Source: an uncultured Eubacteriales bacterium (GTDB lineage Bacteria > Bacillota > Clostridia > Peptostreptococcales > Anaerovoracaceae). Taken from it: a stretch of 64,000 nucleotides of DNA. This document shows, piece after piece, positions 9,689-17,608 of the stretch (position 1 is the stretch's first letter; every line of letters starts with the position of its first letter). The position numbers were made by a program, and so were the translations under genes. Where the stretch lies: assembly GCA_910583765.1 (NCBI GenBank), contig CAJTYS010000014.1, positions 1 through 64,000 of the forward strand. The letters are read 5' to 3'. The notes under the pieces were generated by a model. The model worked only from the letters and a program-made list of their open reading frames with translations. It had not been told where the DNA came from and did no database searches.

Positions 9689-11550
9689 TTTGCTTCTTCC
9701 TCACTGCCATAGATGTAATGGAATCCATCTGCCTGCTTTAGTGTAATGGCCACATGCTCTTGCTCCGCCTTAATGAGAAAAGCGTCATCCTCTATTTTTT
9801 CCCAATCTCCGCCTTCAATTTTCTGAATCTTTTTGCTATTAGTCCTGAGAATGAACCACGCTGTTCCAGAATTGCCTGAAACATCAAGATGAATCGTTTG
9901 GCCCTCTCGCCAATCCTTGTAATCCACCGCGAGGAAATCACGGACGCGCTCATCACATTCCGATACAGTGGTCTCGGAGAAGGCTTTAAAATTTTTCCAA
10001 TAATATTGAAGATCCCAACCCATGTCCCTGGCAATGTCCTTCCAGGTGTCATGGCTTTTATCCTCGGGATACGCGGCCCGCGTCACATCTACCAGCACGC
10101 TGCTGTATCCCAGCGCCGTTTCCAAGCTCTTTGTCCGAAAATCCTGTCTATATGTATATTTCAGTCCATCGGCAACCGTGTTCTGCTCTGTCACCGTGTC
10201 TGTCACATACCTTAAAATTTCACTGCTTCCGTCATAATCCGCGACTACTGTCCTCACATCTTTTAGAAGGCTTTGCTGCAAAGCCGTTGTTACCGCGGCA
10301 TCATCCGTCTTTCCCCCGTAAAAGGAGGTGAATGGATAATCTGGAAGCGCTTTCTGTATAAACCCTTGATCCGCTGCCAGCTTTTGTTCGATCGGCGTAT
10401 TGGATACATTCATTGCTGAAATCCCTGTCTCCGCGTCCTGCTCATTCAAAATTTTCATATAATATACCAGCAGATCCTGATCCGGTTCATTTTTATCCCC
10501 ATAGTCAAACTGCGGCGCCATCATGCAGGAAAGACCCAGAGGGTTGCGGTACTGCGCTTCCACAATGGTCGGCCATATGATGTCCCGCATCACATGTTTC
10601 ATGGATTGGCTGTAGCGCCGCATCATTTCACTGCTGTTTTCCGCAGCCATTGCCGGGTAATTTGCCACCACCAGATTTTGCGCGTTCACAACAGGATAAA
10701 CCGTATAAGCCTTTGTCTTTGTCTCCATAGCTGACAAAAGGCCTAGCCCAGTCACATCCGCCATATAGGTTCCATTGACAGCGAAAACAGATGCGGTTTT
10801 AAAGCTTTTTTCCCAGATCACAGGCGGGAAGTCTTTTGACTGAATGGACTTGTCTTCTGGCACGCCTTTCATATAAACTCGAGTGCCTGATGTAAGGCGA
10901 TACCATGGAAAAGTCAGATCCATATCCTGTTTTTTTCGATTTTCCTTCGCGTCTTCCGTCCTATAGATAAATTCACCACCTAGCAGAAACCCTTCGTATA
11001 AATGGGTTCCGGCCACAGTCGTTGTTTTGGCTGTTATCTCTCGGATACCTAAAAGCCGTCTTAGAGGCTCGTTCCTTTCCAAGACATCGACATCCGGCAG
11101 ACTGCAGAAAACCAGATTCACACCTGTTCTTACATACCCTTCCAGGCTTTGTACGGCAGATCCTTCATCCCAATTCACGCTGCTGGGATCAATGATCATC
11201 ATCCTCGGGAGATTGGAAGTCATGGCTGCCGCATCTTCACTTTGCCCAAATTCAGCAATAGAAGCATAGCTTTTCAGAACTCTCTTCGAGTATAGAGCCC
11301 ATGCGTTCACCATGTTTCCCACGGTTCCTTCTGTTTCTCCAATGTATACGGCCATGCGCTTCGCGGCTTCTTCGCTTGGCGCTGCTGCCTGATACGCATC
11401 GCTTTTTCCCGGAAGCTGATTAACATCTTTCACATACGAATTCTTGTCGTAATCATTCCAGATTTCAAGAGCAACAACTGAAAACTGAAATAAGAAAAAG
11501 ATGATGAACATGATCACTGCGATCACAAAATAAATTCGACGTGATACCAT
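9685..11550 (-). CDS. DUF2194-type, PelA deacetylase-like extracellular protein
   Basis: This 621-residue protein has an N-terminal membrane anchor (about residues 5-30) and a long extracytoplasmic part. Residues 65-200 look like an alpha/beta domain, and the middle region with MMAPQFDYGD (about residue 345) could be the first motif of a polysaccharide deacetylase. Position between PelE-like and PelF is where monoderm pel operons carry a PelA deacetylase or DUF2194 protein. I could not find the HxxxH metal-binding pair expected of active CE4 enzymes, so activity is uncertain. AGGAGGAGGAGG precedes the ATG. The call rests mainly on context and architecture. Confidence 0.6.
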   Translation of the reverse strand: MVSRRIYFVIAVIMFIIFFLFQFSVVALEIWNDYDKNSYVKDVNQLPGKSDAYQAAAPSEEAAKRMAVYIGETEGTVGNMVNAWALYSKRVLKSYASIAEFGQSEDAAAMTSNLPRMMIIDPSSVNWDEGSAVQSLEGYVRTGVNLVFCSLPDVDVLERNEPLRRLLGIREITAKTTTVAGTHLYEGFLLGGEFIYRTEDAKENRKKQDMDLTFPWYRLTSGTRVYMKGVPEDKSIQSKDFPPVIWEKSFKTASVFAVNGTYMADVTGLGLLSAMETKTKAYTVYPVVNAQNLVVANYPAMAAENSSEMMRRYSQSMKHVMRDIIWPTIVEAQYRNPLGLSCMMAPQFDYGDKNEPDQDLLVYYMKILNEQDAETGISAMNVSNTPIEQKLAADQGFIQKALPDYPFTSFYGGKTDDAAVTTALQQSLLKDVRTVVADYDGSSEILRYVTDTVTEQNTVADGLKYTYRQDFRTKSLETALGYSSVLVDVTRAAYPEDKSHDTWKDIARDMGWDLQYYWKNFKAFSETTVSECDERVRDFLAVDYKDWREGQTIHLDVSGNSGTAWFILRTNSKKIQKIEGGDWEKIEDDAFLIKAEQEHVAITLKQADGFHYIYGSEEEAK

Positions 11551-11565
11551 TGCCTCCTCCTCCTA

Positions 11566-12525
11566 TCAACTAAAAAGCCGAATCAGTTCCAGCGTTTCAT
11601 TATCAATCACCACATCTGATTTTTTTAAGGCATTGAAGGTTTCAAAAAAGGCATTTTTATTTCTTGTAGTAAAATACAGTTTTAGCTTGCAGGTATAGGA
11701 TGGTAACTCATCAGGGTACTGCTCTGCCATCCGCAGGCACCACTTTTCGCATTTTTCATAATCCTTGATTTCCAATAGCCGCAGAGCCACTCCCTCATAC
11801 CGCTGCGGGGTAAGGCCAGAGGCCTCCTTTTCATGGATCCCTTCAGCGGCTTCCTCCATCATATGCACAAACCGTTTCTGTTCAATCTCAGAAAACACCT
11901 TTTGTCTCAAGACTCCATCCATGTAATCAATCATCATTTTTTCATATTCTGTCCCAGAATCATCTGCCTGCGCTTCCAGATAAAGCTTTTGCGCTGTCAT
12001 GCGAAAATCATTGAGCTGATCGCTCAGCACAGATGACGCATAATGGGAGGACTCCGAATCCTCAACATTGAGAGCCAGCGCTATAGAAGCCAGAGAGTCT
12101 TTGATGTCGCCTTTCAGCATGTTCAGCATGGCGGTCCGCAGGCTCTTTTTATCATTAATGGAAATCGCCTCTTCCAGGGGAACCACGTTGCGCTCCCGCT
12201 CCTCATCTGCTTTCAACTGGATCCTGACACGTTCTTTGCTGAAAATGACATCCTCCAGATCCACCTGTGACCAGAAAAACACGAGATACAGCAGATGCGA
12301 CAGGAGGAAAAACAAAGGGCCGACAACCGGACACAGCAGCATGATCACAAACCGAATGAAGTAAGTCCTTCTGTTCTCATAAAGACCATCTGTCATTTTC
12401 TTTTTGTTTATCAATGATTTAGAAGAAACAGCAAACACAGCGTTCCACAAATAGTACGCCACTGCCACCAGCAGGTTTATGATCAGTACGATCAGGAAAA
12501 TGAATTCCTCCCTTGTCCATGTCAT
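11566..12525 (-). CDS. pelE: PelE-like membrane protein with helical-repeat domain
   Basis: This 319-residue protein has two transmembrane segments (about residues 8-30 and 55-85), then a charged helical region with TPR-like repeats toward the C-terminus (for example ALRLLEIKDYEKCEKWCLRMA). Two membrane helices followed by a helical-repeat domain is the PelE architecture, and PelE is the partner of PelD in the Pel membrane complex. The gene overlaps the end of the pelD-like gene by four bases and is 15 bp upstream of the DUF2194 gene. Direct sequence similarity to PelE is weak to my eye, so the name depends partly on position. Confidence 0.65.
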   Translation of the reverse strand: MTWTREEFIFLIVLIINLLVAVAYYLWNAVFAVSSKSLINKKKMTDGLYENRRTYFIRFVIMLLCPVVGPLFFLLSHLLYLVFFWSQVDLEDVIFSKERVRIQLKADEERERNVVPLEEAISINDKKSLRTAMLNMLKGDIKDSLASIALALNVEDSESSHYASSVLSDQLNDFRMTAQKLYLEAQADDSGTEYEKMMIDYMDGVLRQKVFSEIEQKRFVHMMEEAAEGIHEKEASGLTPQRYEGVALRLLEIKDYEKCEKWCLRMAEQYPDELPSYTCKLKLYFTTRNKNAFFETFNALKKSDVVIDNETLELIRLFS

Positions 12526-14702
12526 ATCGCGATCCCCTTTCTGGGATGGCTCTCGTAACCAGAGGTCCGGAAACGCTCCATCACTCCGCTGGCGTGTTCT
12601 TCATCTGTGTTGGAAAGCAGCACGTACAATCCACCGTCTTTCAGCATTCCCATATAGTCGGTCTGCCGCATGTTCCGCCCCAGCGTAGCGGCTACCCGTT
12701 CAGGAGGATCATCCTTTGTGAGAATCTGCAAAAGCGTGCATTCGGTCAAGCCTTTCTCCCTGGCATCGAAAAACGCCTTTACTAAAAGGGTGAACGCGCT
12801 TTCCGCCAGCATGTTCGTGCCCTTCATATACCGCTGATCCTTCAAGGTGTCCAGATAACGATTAGCTCTCAGCACCGCGTTTTGAATCAGGTGTCCGATA
12901 ATCGTCAGTCTATTGGCCTCCGCCAATGTCATGCGCTGCCACGGGAGCCCCCAGATCATCAAAATGAGCTGCATTCGTTCTCCTTCAAAAACAGCGCTGG
13001 CCATCAAAGGCAGTTTATCGTTCATGTTCTTGTTTATGTAAACGTGCTCTTCCTTTAATTCCGCGAACATTTCCTCCATGGCCGTATACTCGATGGAGTT
13101 CCCCAGCTTTCTCGCCTCAGGCGATGTGGCGGAAAAGAGCCTGGCGTAATTTTGATTCGCTACCAGGTATATGGCCACGTCGCAGCTATCCATCAGCTTT
13201 GCCAACACTTGCGCGGCATAAAACAGAGTTTCTTCTGGACCATATCTGTCCAAGCTGGAAGTGATGTCATAAATTTTCCCCAAACTGTCCTTCTGATTCA
13301 CCACTTGTATTTCAAAGTTTTGTTTCATTCGCACGTTGCTATCATTAATATCAGAAATATCTTCCAGTTTTCCCCGAAGATATTGAAGTTCTTCTTCATC
13401 ATCCGTTCGGATATGCCGTAGCTGATCCCGCATATATCCTACGACCATTCCCAGAATAAAGAGCTGCGCCATCCACACGTAGGTGTTATGATCCAGCAGC
13501 ACATCGAACCCGCTGCGGGTATACATCTGCCGGAAACAATAGCCTGCTACCGAGAGCAAACCGGAAAAGACAGCTTGCTGCTGCCCGTGGACAATGGCGA
13601 ACAGAAGTACGTACAGCAGATAAAAATCCACCCTGTCAAAATATTCGCTTCCCACTGCCCGATTATTGAGCATGAAAAAAGGAAGGAAACAAATCAGGTT
13701 TTCAATGAATGGAAGCAGCCTTCCGAAAATGCTCTTGGCGTTCTGCTTGAGCTTGCCGAACCAGCCTACCCCCATATCACCTGATTTTGAGAAGGAACCG
13801 CTGTGCCGCTTCACAAAATCCGCGACTTGTTTCGCGCCTTCCTGGTAATTTGTGAAAATTTTCTGGTCATATTCTTTTTGATAAATTCGTCCGTCCAGCA
13901 CCAGCCTGTGATTTTCCCCTACGGAATTGTCCATGATTTCAATTTTAGATCCCATGCTCTGGCATATGACTTCCGCAAGCTGAGTTTCTGTGATTTCTTC
14001 CATAGAGGAAATATGATAAAGAAACCGCGCCGGTTCCTTGGCAATGATTGCTTTATACGCCAACTCTACCGCGTCATTGAGATACAGCATAGAGAAGGTG
14101 TTTCGGCTGCTAGCAGAAATGCTGCCGCGCTTTATGGCTTCCATGCACATGTTAAAGCATATGTCATCCTGCTGCTTCCCCCGTTTGGGAACGCTGTAGA
14201 TTCTATCAAAACGTAAAGTCAGCGTATCAAGCCCCTGAGATTTGCGGTAATTATCGCACAAAGACTCGCCCTGCGCGATGGTCAGCGCTTTCAAGCCTTT
14301 TGGCGAAACAGCCTCTGTTTCAGGAACATGATTGGCATAGGAATTCCCATATACCTCCTGGGAAGAAAGGTACACAAAACGTCCGCTTCCAATCAAAGAA
14401 CAAGCGGACAAAAGATTCATCAGCCCCGCAGTATAACGCATGGACTCCTGCTGTGCCTTGCTCCAATCAAAATTCGGATCGTAGCTTCCCGTAAACACAG
14501 TGATTTGTGGTTTTATGCTTTTTAGGATTTCTTGAATGCTGTCGTCATCATATGAAAAGTTGTATTTTTCAAATACATGCTTGTAAGACATCTGGTTTTC
14601 CTTACGCCCTGTGAGCAAAAAAATACGATGACCGCTTTTATTAAATTTGTCGATCAAGGTATTCATCATTCTGCCAGCGCCGCCAATTAATAGAACATCC
14701 AT
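12522..14702 (-). CDS. pelD: SDR-PelD fusion: degenerate NAD-epimerase domain + 4 TM + GAF + degenerate GGDEF
   Basis: This is a 726-residue fusion, counted from the ATG at 14702 behind AGGTGGTG; upstream in-frame GTG codons are less likely. Residues 1-285 form an extended short-chain dehydrogenase fold with the Rossmann start IGGAGRM and YLSSQEVYG, but the usual Tyr-x3-Lys is replaced by ALTIAQGE, so catalysis is unlikely. Four membrane segments follow (about 335-430), then a GAF-like domain (about 470-610) and a GGDEF-like domain with KDGGLY in place of GGDEF. The I-site RQTD (RxxD, residues 679-682) sits at the canonical distance before it. TM-GAF-degenerate GGDEF is the PelD plan; PelD binds cyclic-di-GMP through RxxD and switches Pel synthesis on. 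Confidence 0.82.
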   Translation of the reverse strand: MDVLLIGGAGRMMNTLIDKFNKSGHRIFLLTGRKENQMSYKHVFEKYNFSYDDDSIQEILKSIKPQITVFTGSYDPNFDWSKAQQESMRYTAGLMNLLSACSLIGSGRFVYLSSQEVYGNSYANHVPETEAVSPKGLKALTIAQGESLCDNYRKSQGLDTLTLRFDRIYSVPKRGKQQDDICFNMCMEAIKRGSISASSRNTFSMLYLNDAVELAYKAIIAKEPARFLYHISSMEEITETQLAEVICQSMGSKIEIMDNSVGENHRLVLDGRIYQKEYDQKIFTNYQEGAKQVADFVKRHSGSFSKSGDMGVGWFGKLKQNAKSIFGRLLPFIENLICFLPFFMLNNRAVGSEYFDRVDFYLLYVLLFAIVHGQQQAVFSGLLSVAGYCFRQMYTRSGFDVLLDHNTYVWMAQLFILGMVVGYMRDQLRHIRTDDEEELQYLRGKLEDISDINDSNVRMKQNFEIQVVNQKDSLGKIYDITSSLDRYGPEETLFYAAQVLAKLMDSCDVAIYLVANQNYARLFSATSPEARKLGNSIEYTAMEEMFAELKEEHVYINKNMNDKLPLMASAVFEGERMQLILMIWGLPWQRMTLAEANRLTIIGHLIQNAVLRANRYLDTLKDQRYMKGTNMLAESAFTLLVKAFFDAREKGLTECTLLQILTKDDPPERVAATLGRNMRQTDYMGMLKDGGLYVLLSNTDEEHASGVMERFRTSGYESHPRKGIAI

Positions 14703-14745
14703 ATTGTCTATCACCACCTATTATATAAATTTACAATCCTTTCAA

Positions 14746-15762
14746 TTAGTCTTTAAATCCATTGGGATGATTCTTCTGCCAATTCCAGCTGTCACGACAC
14801 ATGTCTTCTATGCCATATTCAGCTTTCCAGCCCAAAACCCGCTGGGCTTTGCCTGGATCAGAATAGCAGACCGCGATATCCCCTGCTCTCCTCTCTTTGA
14901 TCTCATATGCGATCTTCACGTCATTGACTTTTTCAAAACTTTTTACAACATCCAGCACACTATACCCTACGCCAGTTCCCAAATTGAAAATCTCCAATCC
15001 ACACTGGCCCTCGATGGAATCAAGAACTTTCACATGCCCTTTCGCAAGATCAACAACATGGATATAATCTCTGACTCCAGTGCCGTCCAAAGTGTCGTAA
15101 TCATCACCAAATATGCTGAGTTTTTCCAGCTTTCCCACTGCCACCTGCGTGATATAGGGCATCAAGTTATTGGGAACGCCTCTCGGGTCTTCTCCAATCA
15201 TGCCGCTCTTATGGGCCCCGATCGGGTTAAAATACCGAAGCAAAACCATGTTCCATTCTGGATCCGCTTTTTGCAGATCCATCATGATTTGTTCCAACAT
15301 GAACTTGCTTTGCGCATAGGGATTGGCGCATTGGCCTCTGGGACACTCCTCTGTGACTGGAATGATTTCAGGCTCTCCATATACGGCCGCAGAACTGCTG
15401 AAAATCAAATTTTTGCACCCTGTTTTCCCCAATACGTCCAAAAGAACCAGCGTGCCTGTTATATTGTTATCGTAGTACTTCCAAGGCTGCGAAACAGACT
15501 CGCCAACAGATTTAAAACCGGCAAAGTGAACGCAGCAATCGAAGCAATATGACCCGCAAACCCGTTCCATGGCTGCTCTGTCTCTAAGATCGGCCTCTAA
15601 AAATGGCACTGCTTTGCCGCTGATTTGTTCCACTCGCTTCAATGCAGTGAGATTTGAATTCACCAGATTGTCAACGACCACCACTTCATGCCCTGCTGCT
15701 TGTAATTCTATAACAGTATGGCTGCCGATATATCCGGCGCCGCCAGTAACCAGAATTTTCAC
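14746..15762 (-). CDS. galE: UDP-glucose/UDP-N-acetylglucosamine 4-epimerase
   Basis: This 338-residue enzyme has the Rossmann motif VTGGAGYIGSHT, the active-site region FSSSAAVYGEPEIIPVTE, the catalytic YAQSK, and LRYFNPIGAH, all typical of GalE. It interconverts UDP-Glc and UDP-Gal, or UDP-GlcNAc and UDP-GalNAc. As first gene of the pel-type operon, supply of UDP-GalNAc for the polymer is the likely job, an inference from context. The start is a GTG at 15762 with AAGGATG upstream. The 5' leader is about 100 nt and contains a run of nine G residues. Confidence 0.93.
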   Translation of the reverse strand: MKILVTGGAGYIGSHTVIELQAAGHEVVVVDNLVNSNLTALKRVEQISGKAVPFLEADLRDRAAMERVCGSYCFDCCVHFAGFKSVGESVSQPWKYYDNNITGTLVLLDVLGKTGCKNLIFSSSAAVYGEPEIIPVTEECPRGQCANPYAQSKFMLEQIMMDLQKADPEWNMVLLRYFNPIGAHKSGMIGEDPRGVPNNLMPYITQVAVGKLEKLSIFGDDYDTLDGTGVRDYIHVVDLAKGHVKVLDSIEGQCGLEIFNLGTGVGYSVLDVVKSFEKVNDVKIAYEIKERRAGDIAVCYSDPGKAQRVLGWKAEYGIEDMCRDSWNWQKNHPNGFKD

Positions 15763-15827
15763 ATTGCATACATCCTTTTACTTATTATTTCCACTTTCTT
15801 TACGCGGTTTTTATCTTACTATAAATA

Positions 15828-15836
15828 CCCCCCCCC
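15828..15836 (-). repeat. homopolymeric G9 tract in galE-pel leader
   Basis: Nine consecutive C on the plus strand read as G9 in the transcript, between the -10 at 15871-15876 and the GTG start of galE. Pairing with the upstream ACCCTCTCC could form a hairpin. Homopolymer tracts of this length are prone to slippage. Confidence 0.6.
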
Positions 15837-15870
15837 ACGCAAAATGGAGAGGGTGCATGCTTTCGCCGAT

Positions 15871-15906
15871 ATTATATCAAACGAGGCATTACCAAAAGCA
15901 TTACCA
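15871..15906 (-). promoter_or_regulatory. galE-pel promoter: -10 TATAAT with tandem 9-bp direct repeats upstream
   Basis: On the minus strand TGGTAATGC occurs twice (plus-strand 15898-15906 and 15886-15894) with a 12-bp period. The second copy ends 9 bp before a perfect TATAAT (15871-15876). No good -35 is seen. SARP regulators bind short direct repeats spaced about one helical turn, with the proximal copy about 8 bp from the -10; this layout fits that rule closely. The adjacent SARP-like gene is the obvious candidate regulator. The remainder of 15763-16094 holds the G9 tract, an A-rich run and the terminator at 15965. Confidence 0.65.
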
Positions 15907-15964
15907 GAGTCTTTTTATTCAGGATTTTTTCATTTTCAAAAAAAAAAAATCAAAAGAAAAAAAC

Positions 15965-16010
15965 AAAAAATCCACTGTCTGGGAACGATTCCTGAGGCAA
16001 TGGATTTTTT
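15965..16010. terminator. bidirectional Rho-independent terminator
   Basis: AAAAAATCCA and TGGATTTTTT flank a longer imperfect stem that closes on a short CGA-type loop, with A/T runs on both sides. On the minus strand it lies 85 bp after the SARP-like gene and insulates it from the galE-pel promoter. Confidence 0.85.
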
Positions 16011-16094
16011 CTGTTTTTAGTCATTGTCTGTTTCCGATTTTTGCAATGGGAGATTCTATGGCGCGGTCCAGCAGTTTCATGAACGCCTGTGCCT

Positions 16095-17330
16095 TTAATC
16101 TTCCTTGGTAAAACGGCTCCCTGACAGGGAAAGCTTCGCGTCCGCCATGGATGAAACATGCCAGCTTAGGCAATTGGCCCAGGACTTGTGCTCCCTAGAA
16201 AATTGACGGCTGATGCGATTGCACGCGATTTCACAGTTTTCATCGTTGGTTCCCATCAATAGGATGAGAAACTGTCCAGAGCTGTACCTAGTAAAGCTGT
16301 CGCACCTTCGCAGGCAGGTTTTGATCGCATCGTGCAGCGGATCTGCCATGAGTTTCAGCCGTTCCTCCTTTTCCTGAGGATGTCCCTTTCCATCTGTGAT
16401 GGTGCAGAGCATCAGGTACATGGACTGTCCGCTTCGCTCCATGACCCTGCTCATCAGACGGTATTCGTCCCGAAAGCTGGGCGGGCTGCAGTAAAAGGCG
16501 CCTGGCTCTTCACTCGGTTCTCTCAGCTGTTCTTCAATCTCGCTAAACGCCAGATGCCCGCCGCCCAAATGCTGGGGCAATGCTTTCAAACTGTTGATCA
16601 TGGCGTCGGAAGGATTGATCCCCAGCTCCTGAAAGTACAATTTTGCCGTGTCTTCGTATTCTTTCAACGCTTCCTGATATCTGCCCAGCGCACTATAACA
16701 GGCTATTTTAATAGACTGCCATTCATCAAAGGGATACATCTGACACGCTGGTTCGCATATTTGGAGCAATTCTTCATATTTGTCCTGTTCCTTCAAATAG
16801 TCGCATACCTGTGAGAGCGCGTTTGTATAGCGATTTTTTAACCGAACGGTTTCCAGCAGCACCCACTCTTCGCCAGACAATTCCTGCAAGAATTCGCCAG
16901 TATACAAATCCAAGGCTTCTTTGAGCAAGTCCGCTCTTTTGGCAGAATCAGTCTCATGCCCCGCCTGGTCCGTCAGTTCTTCAAATCGGATCGCGTCCAC
17001 CACTGTCACCATAGGTGATGACCAGTAATAGACCCCTTCTTTCACCAAAATATAATCGTAATCCGGCAGACCAGCCTTAATCAGGGCTTTTTTCAGACGG
17101 TGAATCGCAACCCGCAAGCTATTGGCCGCGTCAACGATTTCCTTGTGTCCGTACAGCTCTTCCAAAAGACGGTTTCGCTCAATGCCCTTGATTCCATGGA
17201 GCAGCAAGATCGCGGCAAGCTTTGCCGTAATGGTCCCAGGATTTTTATAAAAGAGAATCGGCTTGTGCCCATAGGTCATTTTCATACGCCCAAACATATT
17301 GATGTTCAGTACGGGTAGTTTCTGTTTCAT
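16095..17330 (-). CDS. SARP/BTAD-type transcriptional regulator with degenerate GGDEF domain
   Basis: This 411-residue protein has an N-terminal winged helix (about 1-105; ANSLRVAIHRLKKAL is the usual OmpR-like recognition region of SARP proteins), then a bacterial transcriptional activator (BTAD) helical domain (about 110-255, with ALGRYQEALKEY). The C-terminal 140 residues resemble a GGDEF domain whose active site is SSGQF (350-354), so no diguanylate cyclase activity is expected. RRCD (341-344) aligns exactly with the inhibitory RxxD site that binds cyclic-di-GMP. I infer a cyclic-di-GMP responsive activator of the neighbouring galE-pel operon. It is transcribed toward that operon but separated by a strong terminator. 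AGGAAG precedes the ATG. Confidence 0.75.
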   Translation of the reverse strand: MKQKLPVLNINMFGRMKMTYGHKPILFYKNPGTITAKLAAILLLHGIKGIERNRLLEELYGHKEIVDAANSLRVAIHRLKKALIKAGLPDYDYILVKEGVYYWSSPMVTVVDAIRFEELTDQAGHETDSAKRADLLKEALDLYTGEFLQELSGEEWVLLETVRLKNRYTNALSQVCDYLKEQDKYEELLQICEPACQMYPFDEWQSIKIACYSALGRYQEALKEYEDTAKLYFQELGINPSDAMINSLKALPQHLGGGHLAFSEIEEQLREPSEEPGAFYCSPPSFRDEYRLMSRVMERSGQSMYLMLCTITDGKGHPQEKEERLKLMADPLHDAIKTCLRRCDSFTRYSSGQFLILLMGTNDENCEIACNRISRQFSREHKSWANCLSWHVSSMADAKLSLSGSRFTKED

Positions 17331-17484
17331 GTTTTAGCTTCCTACTTTATTATTTTGAATACATCTTATATCTCTTTTTTTGCGCAAGCTCGTTTAATCA
17401 GTATACTACTGGAAAAAGAAAGAATCAAGGTGCTTTTCCCAATTGTCAGACCAGCCTTCTGGTCTCCTGGCCTCAAATGTGAAA

Positions 17485-17540
17485 ACAGGAACTGAAAAAA
17501 CATGCGCTTCTGTTGAAGTCAGCAGCTTTTCAATTCCTGT
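17485..17540. repeat. long inverted repeat downstream of germination gene
   Basis: ACAGGAACTGAAAA (17485-17498) and TTTTCAATTCCTGT (17527-17540) pair over 14 bases with one wobble, enclosing 28 nt. It lies 69 bp after the stop of the gene at 17609-19012 and ends in a short T4 on the minus strand, so it may be a weak terminator. A smaller perfect stem, AGACCAG/CTGGTCT, is at 17448-17465. Nothing else is recognised in 17331-17608 apart from upstream sequence of the SARP-like gene. Confidence 0.5.
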
Positions 17541-17608
17541 CCGCCATATGGGAGCAGCGGTTTTTTATCATGGAGAAACTATGATTCGCAGCGATATTTC
17601 CGTTCTTA

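Noticed and set aside
14647..15552. Long plus-strand open frame opposite galE.
   Set aside because: It is the antisense shadow of a certain gene, with no ribosome binding site or recognisable motif.
15763..15960. A cyclic-di-GMP riboswitch was looked for in the galE-pel leader.
   Set aside because: No GEMM-I or class II core sequences were recognised, and the leader after the -10 is only about 100 nt with a G9 tract.
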